Under the pieces are notes generated by a model. It saw only the letters and a list, made by a program, of their open reading frames with translations. It had not been told where the DNA came from and did not search any database. Of a DNA stretch of 64,000 nucleotides, positions 27,596 through 35,563 are shown piece by piece. This stretch comes from Hamadaea flava. Its GTDB lineage: Bacteria > Actinomycetota > Actinomycetes > Mycobacteriales > Micromonosporaceae. Made by a program: the position numbers and the translations under genes. Every line of letters begins with the position of its first letter. Position 1 is the first letter of the stretch. Location: positions 5,704,001 through 5,768,000 of the forward strand of contig NZ_JAMZDZ010000001.1 of the NCBI RefSeq assembly GCF_024172085.1, written 5' to 3'.

Positions 27596-28558
27596 CTAGC
27601 TGGGACTGGATCTTTCGTGCGCGGTCGCGAGTCGTCCGGCGAGGACGGCGAGTTCGTCGATCAGCTCCGGCGGTTCGACCACGGTGAAGTCGTGCCCGAG
27701 CAGCACGAGGTGCATCGCGATGATCGCGGTGGAGTCCGCCCCCGTCATCAACAGACAACTCGTCGAGTCGACCGCTTCGACGACTCCGGTGCCGGCTGGG
27801 ACTCGCTCGGCGACCGCGTTCGCCGGGGCATCGACGCGTACGCGGGCCTGGTAGCGGTAGGGGGCCGTGGACACCGCGTCGGCGACGAACGCGGCCGCGT
27901 CCGGCGGATCGAGCGGTCGGAACCGGATCCCGGTGGTCTTCGGCTGGTCGATGCGATCGGCCCGGAACGTACGCCACGCGTCCCGGTCCACGTCGCGGGC
28001 GACGAGATACCACCGCCGGCCGGTGTGCACGAGCCGATGCGGTTCGACCGTACGCGTCGTGGGGGACCCGTCCCGGTCGCGATAGCCGAAGGTCAACCGG
28101 TGCAGAGACTGGCACGCCTCGGCGATCAGCGTCAACGCACCCGGATCGACCGTGGGCGGCGAGCCGGTCAGCGCGACCGTGGTCGACCGCAGCGCCGCGG
28201 CCCGCTGCCGCAGCCGGGCCGGCAGGATGCGCTCGATCTTGGCCAGCGCCCGCGTCGAGGTGTCGGCGATCCCGGTGACGGTGTGGCTGGTCGCCGTGCT
28301 CAGGCTGAGCACCACCGCCACCGCCTCGTCGTCCTCCAGCAGCAGCGGGGGCAACGTCGACCCGGCCGTCAGGCGGTAGCCGCCCGCGACCCCGGGCGTC
28401 GCCACCACCGGATAGCCCAGGTCACGCAGCTTGGTCATGTCCCGCCGCAGGGTGCGTACGGTGACGTCGAGGCGCTCGGCCAGCTCCGTCCCGGTCCAGG
28501 CCGGACGACTGGGCAGAATCGTCAGCAGGCGCAGCAGACGGGCGGAGGTTTCCAGCAC
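27596..28558 (-). CDS. WYL-domain (YafY-type) transcriptional regulator
   Basis: A 320-residue regulator. The N-terminal HTH_11 is at about 1-60 (TELAERLDVTVRTLRRDMTKLRDLGYPV). A WYL-like sensor domain follows around 135-215, with RRWYLVARDVDRDAWRTFRADRI carrying the usual W-Y-L and F-R-x-D-R-I marks, then a WCX extension. Such proteins often repress an adjacent gene; here the divergent DinB gene 62 bp away is the natural candidate. GTG 28558 is taken as the start because the conserved protein begins with ETSARLLRL. Confidence 0.88.
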   Translation of the reverse strand: MLETSARLLRLLTILPSRPAWTGTELAERLDVTVRTLRRDMTKLRDLGYPVVATPGVAGGYRLTAGSTLPPLLLEDDEAVAVVLSLSTATSHTVTGIADTSTRALAKIERILPARLRQRAAALRSTTVALTGSPPTVDPGALTLIAEACQSLHRLTFGYRDRDGSPTTRTVEPHRLVHTGRRWYLVARDVDRDAWRTFRADRIDQPKTTGIRFRPLDPPDAAAFVADAVSTAPYRYQARVRVDAPANAVAERVPAGTGVVEAVDSTSCLLMTGADSTAIIAMHLVLLGHDFTVVEPPELIDELAVLAGRLATAHERSSPS

Positions 28559-28607
28559 CCGACCAGCGTCGCACACATCGCGGACCGAACCTGTCCGCAA
28601 TTGGTTC

Positions 28608-28613
28608 TACCGT
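28608..28613 (+). promoter_or_regulatory. -10 box (TACCGT) of the DinB gene
   Basis: TACCGT ends exactly 7 nt before the ATG at 28621; leaderless arrangement. Confidence 0.45.
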
Positions 28614-28620
28614 GGGCGGC

Positions 28621-29154
28621 ATGACCACCCAGTGGACGAACGAGCTGGTCGAACAACTGGACTGGCATTGGCAGAACCACGTCCGGCCCCGGCTGGACGG
28701 CCTGACCGACGACGAGTACTTCTGGCAACCGGTCGCCGGCTGCTGGACGCTCCGCCCCGAGCCCACCACCGGCCGGCTCGCGATCGACTGGGCGTACCCC
28801 GAGCCCAGTCCGCCACCGGTCACCACGATCGCCTGGCGGGCCGCCCACCTCATCGTCGGCATCTTCGGCGCCCGGACGGCGTCCCACTTCGGCGGGCCGG
28901 CGATCGACTACGACCACCACCCGTTCGCCGAGACCGCCGCCGACGCGCTCCAGCAACTCGACGACACGTACGCGGCGTGGGCGACCGGCGTACGCGGCCT
29001 CGACGAGGCAGGCTTGGCCAAGCCGTGCGGCCCGGCCGAAGGCCCCTACGCGGCACTCCCGATGGCCGCGCTGGTGCTGCACATCAATCGGGAAGCGATC
29101 CATCACGCGGCCGAAATCCTTCTGCTGCGCGACCTCTATCGGAATCGAGGCTGA
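28621..29154 (+). CDS. DinB-family (DfsB-like) four-helix protein
   Basis: A 177-residue putative metal-dependent thiol-transferase-fold protein. TIAWRAAHLIVGIFGAR supplies the first His-bearing helix and VLHINREAIHHAAEILLLRDL the C-terminal H-x3-H pair usual for the DinB metal site. Some relatives are mycothiol- or bacillithiol-dependent transferases, but no substrate is evident. It lies 62 bp from the divergent WYL regulator and 4 bp before the VOC gene, probably in the same operon. Confidence 0.82.
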   Translation: MTTQWTNELVEQLDWHWQNHVRPRLDGLTDDEYFWQPVAGCWTLRPEPTTGRLAIDWAYPEPSPPPVTTIAWRAAHLIVGIFGARTASHFGGPAIDYDHHPFAETAADALQQLDDTYAAWATGVRGLDEAGLAKPCGPAEGPYAALPMAALVLHINREAIHHAAEILLLRDLYRNRG

Positions 29155-29158
29155 CCTC

Positions 29159-29590
29159 ATGGCGTACAACTTCCAAGTAGTAGTGGACAGCGCGGACCCG
29201 CATCAGCAGGCGGACTGGTGGGCCGAGACGCTGGGCTGGGAAGTCGAGCCGTCCGACGAGGCATTCATCCGCAAAATGGTGGCCGAGGGGTACGCGACCG
29301 AGAGCGACACGCGGGAGTACAACGGCACCCTGGTCTGGGCTGCGGGCCAGGCGATCCGGCACCCGGAGGGCCTGGAACGCGCACCGCGAGTGCTGTTCCA
29401 GACGGTGCCGGAGTCGAAGACCGTGAAGAACCGCCTGCATCTGGACGTACGCGTCGGCGAGCAGAACCACGCGGAAGTCGTCGCGAAGCTGATCGAGCGC
29501 GGAGCTACGAAGCTGTGGGACGGGCGTCAGGGGCCGTCGACGTGGGTGACGATGGCCGATCCGGAGGGTAACGAGTTCTGCGTCGCCTGA
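29159..29590 (+). CDS. VOC-family (glyoxalase/bleomycin-resistance-like) protein
   Basis: A 143-residue vicinal-oxygen-chelate protein with two beta-alpha-beta-beta-beta halves: FQVVVDSADPHQQADWWAETLGW and NRLHLDVRVGEQNHAEVVAKLIERGA, ending in the typical MADPEGNEFCVA. The metal ligands may be His in HLDV and Glu in GNEF. No substrate is indicated. Four bases after the DinB gene, so likely co-transcribed under WYL control. Confidence 0.85.
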   Translation: MAYNFQVVVDSADPHQQADWWAETLGWEVEPSDEAFIRKMVAEGYATESDTREYNGTLVWAAGQAIRHPEGLERAPRVLFQTVPESKTVKNRLHLDVRVGEQNHAEVVAKLIERGATKLWDGRQGPSTWVTMADPEGNEFCVA

Positions 29591-29635
29591 GTCGCGGCAG
29601 CTCGCCATGGAGCTGATGGCGAGCGCCGCTGCGAC
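29591..29635. terminator. Imperfect hairpin at the VOC / sigma factor convergent junction
   Basis: GTCGC...GCTCGCCAT pairs with ATGGCGAGC...GCGAC around a short GGAGCTG loop with small bulges. It begins directly after the VOC stop and ends 2 bp before the sigma factor gene's 3' end. Confidence 0.5.
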
Positions 29636-29637
29636 GG

Positions 29638-31224
29638 TCAGCTGATCGGGTTGACCGGCCAGGTCTGTGGGTCGCCGGGGTCGCCGGTCGGGATCAAACC
29701 CGCGATCACCTGTACCGCGTCCGCCCGCCCGTACTGCCCGGTCGTCGTCAGCTCGACGTCGAACGGGCCGATCAGCTGGAAGGCAGACGTGTAGTAGTCG
29801 TTGGAGTGTTCGGCGTAGCTGAAGCCGTGAGACGTCGTGGCGACGGCCGAGGCCGACGGCAGGACTTCGGAGTGCAGGTCGGATCGAGTCGTCAGGGCTA
29901 GTTCCGTGCCAGCGCGGCCGAGGACCACCTCCGCGCTTGTCGTGTTGTCCGTCCCGCCGAAATGCGTGAAGGCGCAGCCTCGTACCTGGGCGTCGGGCGG
30001 CAGGGCGGTGATCTTCAGCGGGATGGCGCACCGGTGGTTCGTCAGGCGCAGCCCGGCCGCCATCGCGATGAGGTCCTGCGCGCCAGTGCTTTCGCTCGTG
30101 AGCGTCGCGTACACGCCGGTCGTCGGTTGCCAGGTGAGCCGCACGAGCGACCGCGGCGGTTGGACGGCCGAGTCCGGGGCGCCCTCCCAGAGTGTCGCGG
30201 GCCGGTCTTGGACCAGCACCGAACTGGTCACCATCGGCGTCGGGTCGGTCGGCTGCGCAGTCGGCGACACGGTTGGACCGGGGCGCTGCCCGAGCTGGAG
30301 TTCGAAACCGCCGCCGTACCCCTCGGCCGTCGGCATCTCGGCGTACAGCGTCTCCACGCCGTCGCCGATCCGCCACCGCACCTCGCCCGGCGGATAGGGC
30401 ACGGAGTCGAGGTCGAAGTGGAAGGTGAACGGGTCGGCGCCGACCGACGACGGATCCTGATCCGCCGTCTTGCCGCCCGTACGCGGCGGCGTGAGCACTG
30501 CGTACGCACCACGCGGGGGCGGGCTCACGTCCGGCAACGGCTGCCCGTCGTCCCCCGGTGTCAGCCGTGCGCCGCTGATGAGCAGCACGGGAACGGCTGC
30601 CGCTGCGGCGGCGAAGGCGGCGATCGCGGCGGCGATGGCCGAGCGGCGTACGCCCTGCCGCCGTCGGGCGGTGCGGGCCGCGTTCTGGGCGAGCCGTCCG
30701 GGGTCGAAGCCGTCCTCAGGATGCATCTGGATGTCCCTCTCGCTGGGTCGAAGGCGATCACGCATCGCCGCCAAGCCACGCATGGCGTGCGTACGCACGG
30801 TCGCCGGGGAGCAGCCGAGGATCTCCGAGATGCGCTGGTCGTCGAGGTCTTCGTAGTAGCGCAGGGCGACCACCGCCCGCTGCCGGGCGGGTAACGCCGC
30901 CACTTCCGCCCACAGCGCCACCCGCTGCGTCGCCTGGTCGCCGACGTCGCGATGGTCGGACCGCTCGGCGGGCTGCGGGACGCGTACCTCGCGGTTGGTC
31001 CGCCGCCGCCACCACGAGGCGTTCAGGTTCACCATCATCCGCCGCAGGTACAGCTCGGGGCGGTCGGCGTCGGCGATACGCTGCCAGCGCGGGTAGGCGC
31101 GGGCGAGGACGTCTTGCACGAGGTCCTCGGCCCGGTGGGGGTCGCCGGTCAGCAGCCCGGCCAGCCGGACCAGGGCAGCGCCGTGCGCGGTGACGTACTC
31201 CTCGAAGCCGGAAATCTCAGCCAC
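29638..31224 (-). CDS. SigE-type ECF sigma factor fused to a membrane-anchored extracytoplasmic domain
   Basis: One 528-codon frame encodes two parts. Residues 1-160 are a SigE-family sigma factor: region 2 (AEDLVQDVLARAYPRW...LYLRRMMVNLNASWWRR) and region 4 (LPARQRAVVALRYYEDL...ILGCSPATVRTHAMRGL). Then a linker, a basic RRRQGVRRS, one hydrophobic helix at about 194-217, and roughly 310 residues outside the membrane rich in Pro, Thr and beta-like segments. An internal ATG at codon 167 (30726) preceded by GAGAGGGAC could let the second part be made alone. Related sigma factors are usually about 170 residues and separate. The fusion suggests a membrane-tethered, self-sensing sigma factor (inference). 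Confidence 0.8.
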   Translation of the reverse strand: MAEISGFEEYVTAHGAALVRLAGLLTGDPHRAEDLVQDVLARAYPRWQRIADADRPELYLRRMMVNLNASWWRRRTNREVRVPQPAERSDHRDVGDQATQRVALWAEVAALPARQRAVVALRYYEDLDDQRISEILGCSPATVRTHAMRGLAAMRDRLRPSERDIQMHPEDGFDPGRLAQNAARTARRRQGVRRSAIAAAIAAFAAAAAAVPVLLISGARLTPGDDGQPLPDVSPPPRGAYAVLTPPRTGGKTADQDPSSVGADPFTFHFDLDSVPYPPGEVRWRIGDGVETLYAEMPTAEGYGGGFELQLGQRPGPTVSPTAQPTDPTPMVTSSVLVQDRPATLWEGAPDSAVQPPRSLVRLTWQPTTGVYATLTSESTGAQDLIAMAAGLRLTNHRCAIPLKITALPPDAQVRGCAFTHFGGTDNTTSAEVVLGRAGTELALTTRSDLHSEVLPSASAVATTSHGFSYAEHSNDYYTSAFQLIGPFDVELTTTGQYGRADAVQVIAGLIPTGDPGDPQTWPVNPIS

Positions 31225-31303
31225 GTTCCATCAGACGACCCAGCGCCACTTCGTTGTTGACACGAACCCCCACGCGATCCTTCACGACGTCGATCGTGCC
31301 GCC

Positions 31304-31798
31304 TCAGAAGACCAGGCCGTGCCGGGCGATGACCGGGAACGTCGCTTCCAGGTCGATGTCGCAGTGGAACTCGGCGGCCATCTCGGCCAGATGCTGGGGG
31401 TCCGGTGGTCCCGTCAGCGAGCCGAAGGACTTGAACAGATCCTCCAGCCCTCCGGGCGAGATGATCTCCAGCACGGTGGCCGGCTCGTCACCCGCGTTCC
31501 AGAACGTGTGCCACTGACCGCGCGGCTTGAAGATCAGGTCTCCCGGACCGCCGATCACCTCCTCGCCGTCGAGGACGGCCCCGATGCGCCCGGCGAGCAC
31601 GAACGAGTATTCGTCCTCGTCGTGGTGCCGGTGCATGGGTGCGGCAAGTGCGTTCGGCTCGAAGAGATGCTGCAGGAGGGTGAAACGGCCCTCGGTCTCC
31701 GCGCCGTCGATCATGAATCGGTTCATCACGTGCCCCACGCTCGGCATGACCTGCCCCTGCTGAGCGCCCAGCAGTAGTGTCCGCAGCTGTCCGGTCAT
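31304..31798 (-). CDS. Cupin-domain protein
   Basis: A 164-residue single-cupin protein. Motif 1 is MHRHHDEDEYSFVLAGRIGAVLDG with the H-x-H-x4-E metal ligands, and motif 2 is PGDLIFKPRGQWHTFWNAGDEP with the last His. The enzymatic role is not evident; many such proteins are dioxygenases, isomerases or sensors. ATG 31798 follows GGAGG by 5 nt. Divergent from a LuxR-type regulator with an inverted repeat between them, so regulation by that protein is plausible. Confidence 0.85.
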   Translation of the reverse strand: MTGQLRTLLLGAQQGQVMPSVGHVMNRFMIDGAETEGRFTLLQHLFEPNALAAPMHRHHDEDEYSFVLAGRIGAVLDGEEVIGGPGDLIFKPRGQWHTFWNAGDEPATVLEIISPGGLEDLFKSFGSLTGPPDPQHLAEMAAEFHCDIDLEATFPVIARHGLVF

Positions 31799-31868
31799 CA
31801 CGTCCTCCGGTCACCATCGTGTTGGATGTTCCAACCACCCACGCTAGGGACCGCCCGAGCGAACCGAT

Positions 31869-31886
31869 ATTCCAGATTTCTGGTAT
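31869..31886. promoter_or_regulatory. 18-bp inverted repeat, candidate operator between cupin and LuxR genes
   Basis: ATTCCAGA-TT-TCTGGTAT is symmetrical except for one position in each arm. It lies 23 bp upstream of the LuxR gene's -10 box. Confidence 0.4.
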
Positions 31887-31908
31887 TCGTGGCCCTCCTA
31901 CCAGGTCT

Positions 31909-31914
31909 TACAGT
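31909..31914 (+). promoter_or_regulatory. -10 box (TACAGT) of the LuxR-type regulator
   Basis: TACAGT ends 6 nt before the ATG at 31921. Confidence 0.35.
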
Positions 31915-31920
31915 CGAAGG

Positions 31921-33075
31921 ATGAGGTCGGAGGCCGAGCGAGGCGTCGACAAGATCGCCAGGCTGGCGCGACAGCCGGTGGACGTCGTACGCCTGTGGCA
32001 GGAGTGCACGGCCGTGATCGGTGACTACGTCCCGTACTACCAGGCTCCGTGCTGGTACACCCTTGATCCGGCGTCCCTGCTCATCACCAGCCACTACCAC
32101 GACGGGCTGCCGGAGTTCCCGAGCGAATGGCTCGCCAGCGAGTATTACGAGGACGGCGCCAACCGGCTTGCCGATGTGGTCCGGTCGGAGTCGGGCATCA
32201 GCACGCTCCATGACGTGACGGCAGGCCACCCGTCGGACGATCCCCGCTGGCATCGCAACATGATCCTGGGTGGCGATCAGGAGATCGTGGTACGCCTCCG
32301 AGCCAAGTCGGGTCAGGTGTGGGGAGCCCTCGCGCTGTACCGGGAACCCGGTCGTGCGCTGTTCGACGCCGCCGAGAAGAGTTTCCTGAGCGCGGTGTCG
32401 CCGCACCTGGCCGAGGGAGCTCGGCGGGCGCTGCTGGTCGGCGAGGCCGCCGATCCCGAAGGCGTCGACGCACCCGGATTGCTGATCCTCAACGACAAGT
32501 GGGAAGTCGAGTCAGCCACCCCGGGTGTCGAGCGTTGGATCAGCGAGCTGCCGGACGGCGACTGGTCACACCAGAGGTTGCCCTCCTCGGTGCTCGCCGT
32601 CGCCGGCCGCGCGCTCAGGAGCGCCAATCTGCCCGGCGACGCCGGCGAGGTCGCGGTGGCCCGAGTCCTGACGCGGCGCGGCACCTGGGTGGTGCTGCAC
32701 GGCGCGAGTCTCGTCTCGGGCGTCGAGCGACGGGTCGCGATCATCGTCGAGCCAGGTCATCCAGCGCGCATCCATCCGCTGCTCATGTCCGCGTACGGGT
32801 TGACCGAGCGCGAGCAGGAGGTGACCCGCATGGTCCTGCAGGGTGATGCCACCGCCGACATCGCCGCCGAGCTGCATGTCTCGCCCCACACCGTCCAGCA
32901 GCACCTGAAGAGCATCTTCGGCAAGACGGGCGTACGCAGTCGGCGGGATCTCGTCGGCAAGGTCTTCTTCGCCTATTACGAGCCTCGCCTGCGCGACAAC
33001 GAACGGCGTACGCGCGTGGATCTGCCTATGCGAGGCGGACCGGTCGACCCCGGCTCACCCGATTATTCGCCGTAG
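31921..33075 (+). CDS. LuxR-family transcriptional regulator with GAF-like sensor region
   Basis: A 384-residue regulator. The C-terminal HTH is at about 300-355 (LTEREQEVTRMVLQGDATADIAAELHVSPHTVQQHLKSIF). The first 200 residues resemble a GAF-like sensor domain (CWYTLDPASLLITSHYHDG; LRAKSGQVWGALALYREPG). There is no receiver Asp or MalT-type ATPase motif, so it is a one-component regulator. ATG 31921 is set by the TACAGT box. The divergent cupin gene is the likely target; ligand unknown. Confidence 0.85.
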   Translation: MRSEAERGVDKIARLARQPVDVVRLWQECTAVIGDYVPYYQAPCWYTLDPASLLITSHYHDGLPEFPSEWLASEYYEDGANRLADVVRSESGISTLHDVTAGHPSDDPRWHRNMILGGDQEIVVRLRAKSGQVWGALALYREPGRALFDAAEKSFLSAVSPHLAEGARRALLVGEAADPEGVDAPGLLILNDKWEVESATPGVERWISELPDGDWSHQRLPSSVLAVAGRALRSANLPGDAGEVAVARVLTRRGTWVVLHGASLVSGVERRVAIIVEPGHPARIHPLLMSAYGLTEREQEVTRMVLQGDATADIAAELHVSPHTVQQHLKSIFGKTGVRSRRDLVGKVFFAYYEPRLRDNERRTRVDLPMRGGPVDPGSPDYSP

Positions 33076-33215
33076 CGTCGTGCCGAACCTCTGCGGCGGG
33101 CAAGGCGTTCGCCTTCGGCGTGCCACCCCCCGGCTAGCCACCGGTCGGCGGCTATTGGTCGGGGAGCCGGGAGCCTCTACCGTAGGCGCGTGCCGTATTT
33201 CGATGGAGCAATGCG

Positions 33216-34526
33216 ATGAGCAGCGGTCTCGCGGTGGCCGTACGCGAACTGCGGCACCTGCCGCCGGTTTGGCGGGCGCCCCGGCGTGATCCGGAGGTCA
33301 CTCGGCGGCTGGCCCTCGACGGGATCAACGAGATGCTGGCCTACTGCCGAGCGAACGTCGCGTACTTCGAAGCCTATCCGGCCACGCTGACCAGCCTGGA
33401 TGAGCTGGCCGACCTGCCGACGCTGACGAAACGGCAGGTGCTCGACGCCGGGGTGGAGGCGTTCTACGCGCCGGTGGGGGAGTATCGGACCGACGTCACG
33501 AGCGGGACGACCGGTACGCGGCTGAGCATCCGTCACGACGTCAGCGCGTACGGGTATCACGGGGCGACGGTGTTGCGCCGGTTCCTGCGCTCGGGCTACC
33601 GGCCGTGGTGGCGGATCGCCCACATCAAGCCGTTTCCCCGCCCGGTGCGATGGTTCCAGCGGCTCGGGTTGTTCCCGCGGACGGTCGTCGGCGCGGGGCA
33701 GGCCGAGGCCGAGATCGCCCGCCAGGTGCTGGCCGTGCGGCCCAACCTCATCATGGGCTACCCGGTCGTGCTGCGGGCGATCCTGCGCAACCTCGACGAC
33801 GACCAGCTGGCCCGGCTGCGCCGGTCGCTGCGGATGGTGATGACCGACTCCGAGCTGCTGACCGACGAGGTGGCTCAGGTGCTGACCGACCGGTTCGGCG
33901 TACCGGTGTTCGACGAGTACTCGGCGTACGAGGTGCTGACGGTGTCCACCGGCTGCGCGGCCGGCGCCATGCACGTGGACGAGGATCGGGTGTGGCTGGA
34001 GATCCTCGGCGACGACGGGCGGCCCGCATCGGACGGGACCGTCGGGACGGTGGTGGTGACGCACTTCCGGGAGCGGGCCATGCCGTTGCCGCGCTACCAG
34101 CTCGGTGATCGCGCGATGATCCTGCCGGGCGAATGCCCGTGTGGCAACCGTTTCCGCCGGATGAAGCTGGCCGATGGGCGTACCAACGCCTTCATCACGC
34201 TGCCCGGCGGTCGCCGGATCTACAGCGGGGTGTTCCTCTCGCTGGCGATGTACGCCCCTGGCGTGGCCGAGTGCATGATCCGTCAGGACGCGGCCGGGGT
34301 CATCACCGTGCACCTGGTGCCGGAGGAGCCGACCGACGCCGGGTACGCCGCCGCGATGCGCTCCTTCGAGGCCAAGTTCGCCGAGCTGGTCGGGGCGTCG
34401 GTGGAGCTGCGGTTCGCGCGTACGGATCGGATCGAGCTGACTCCCGGCGGCAAGGGCCGGTTCGTCGAGTCGGAGTTCAGCCCGGCTGTTCCGGAGCCGG
34501 CCGACGTCGCGGAGACGCGGGGATGA
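33216..34526 (+). CDS. PaaK/CapK-like adenylate-forming ligase 1
   Basis: A 436-residue protein of the phenylacetate-CoA ligase / CapK branch of ANL enzymes. The ATP loop is DVTSGTTGTRLS, the A5 region is FDEYSAYEVL, RYQLGDRAMILPGECPCG has the A7/A8 Asp-Arg with a Cys-x-Cys, and PGGKGRFVE carries the C-terminal catalytic Lys. Such proteins activate carboxylic acids, and members are common in capsule and exopolysaccharide clusters. ATG 33216 follows GGAGCAATGCG. Its 3' end overlaps the converging acyltransferase gene by 50 bp. First gene of the glycan-like cluster. Confidence 0.82.
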   Translation: MSSGLAVAVRELRHLPPVWRAPRRDPEVTRRLALDGINEMLAYCRANVAYFEAYPATLTSLDELADLPTLTKRQVLDAGVEAFYAPVGEYRTDVTSGTTGTRLSIRHDVSAYGYHGATVLRRFLRSGYRPWWRIAHIKPFPRPVRWFQRLGLFPRTVVGAGQAEAEIARQVLAVRPNLIMGYPVVLRAILRNLDDDQLARLRRSLRMVMTDSELLTDEVAQVLTDRFGVPVFDEYSAYEVLTVSTGCAAGAMHVDEDRVWLEILGDDGRPASDGTVGTVVVTHFRERAMPLPRYQLGDRAMILPGECPCGNRFRRMKLADGRTNAFITLPGGRRIYSGVFLSLAMYAPGVAECMIRQDAAGVITVHLVPEEPTDAGYAAAMRSFEAKFAELVGASVELRFARTDRIELTPGGKGRFVESEFSPAVPEPADVAETRG

Positions 34527-35514
34527 GCACCTGCCACTGACGCGTCGTCTCGTGCCCGAGACGCTGCTTCTCGGCCAGGCTGCCCTGGCCGCTGAGGAAA
34601 CCGCGACGGCCGGTCTCGATGCACCAGCGGGACAGCTCGGCGTTGCTGTGGAACCACAGGTCCTTGCGGCCGCCGTCGGCCAGGTCGAGGCTGCCCCACG
34701 CGCTGGAGACCGGCAGGTCGGGATGGTCGAGGACGGTGTGCACGGCCAGCAGCCGCCCGGCCAGGTCCCGATAGGTCCGCAGGTGTACGCCGGGCGTGCC
34801 GACCTGGGCGGCGGCCACCGCCTCGGACAGGTAGCGCTTGCGCAGCCAGCGCCGGGTGTGGTGCCGGTCGACCACCAGGTTGACCAGGCGACGCAGGTCC
34901 GCCGCGGTGACCGGAATGCTCAGGTCTCCGTCCATCGTGGATTCGACGACGAGATCGGTGTCACGGCCGAGCCGGTTGTACACCGGGCGCAGCGGACCCC
35001 GGCGGCGGCCGAGGGAGTGGGCGTACGCGTCGAAGTCGGCGAACCGGTTGGCGAAGTGCGCCATCGGCACGCCTTCCCGGACGACGGCCGGCCGACGCAG
35101 AACCGCTGGGAGGGTCTCGGCGACGATCTGCCGGAGCAGCACGCCCTGAATCCCGCGTACTTCGGTCAGGACGGCGTCGACGGCGTCGCCGAACGCCTCG
35201 GGTCGTTCGGTGACGATGCCCGGAAAGCAGCTGGTCGTCAAGCTGTCGATGTCCAGGATCCCGGCGATCGGTTGCCGTCCGCGGCTGACTCGGGGGCCGA
35301 TGAAGCGCCCGGTCACGAGCCCGGCGACGTCAGGTCCATCGTGGAGCGTAGCGATGAGCGCGGTCTGCCGGCCGCCGGCCGCTGCCGCGCGTACCAGCGG
35401 CCAGGCCCAGGCGACGCCGAGCCGGTTCTTGTCGGCGAAGTCGGCCCAGCCGTCGGGTTCGACATCACGCTGTGGATCGTGGCGGCGCACTGTGAGACCC
35501 TGATGCACAGCCAT
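34477..35514 (-). CDS. FemAB/GNAT-like acyltransferase (BioF2-type fold)
   Basis: A 345-residue protein. The central segment (HFANRFADFDAYAHSLGRRRGPLRPVYNRLGRD) and C-terminal part (RTYRDLAGRLLAVHTVLDHPD; ELSRWCIETGRRGFLSGQG) resemble double-GNAT acyltransferases found in polysaccharide clusters, which transfer acyl or aminoacyl groups to glycans or lipids. Assignment is moderate. ATG 35514 is chosen because an earlier start would run into the divergent ligase. Upstream of it lies a 17-bp tandem repeat. Overlaps the 3' end of ligase 1. Confidence 0.65.
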   Translation of the reverse strand: MAVHQGLTVRRHDPQRDVEPDGWADFADKNRLGVAWAWPLVRAAAAGGRQTALIATLHDGPDVAGLVTGRFIGPRVSRGRQPIAGILDIDSLTTSCFPGIVTERPEAFGDAVDAVLTEVRGIQGVLLRQIVAETLPAVLRRPAVVREGVPMAHFANRFADFDAYAHSLGRRRGPLRPVYNRLGRDTDLVVESTMDGDLSIPVTAADLRRLVNLVVDRHHTRRWLRKRYLSEAVAAAQVGTPGVHLRTYRDLAGRLLAVHTVLDHPDLPVSSAWGSLDLADGGRKDLWFHSNAELSRWCIETGRRGFLSGQGSLAEKQRLGHETTRQWQVLIPASPRRRPAPEQPG

Positions 35515-35523
35515 ATCTTTGCA

Positions 35524-35557
35524 TGTGTGGCTCGAACCCGTGTATGGCTCGAACCCA
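35524..35557. repeat. Tandem 17-bp repeat in a divergent promoter region
   Basis: Two exact head-to-tail units, TGTGTGGCTCGAACCCG and TGTATGGCTCGAACCCA, 15 of 17 bases identical. They occupy most of the 49-bp gap between the acyltransferase and ligase 2 starts, so they may be a binding site controlling both. Confidence 0.55.
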
Positions 35558-35563
35558 GGGACA

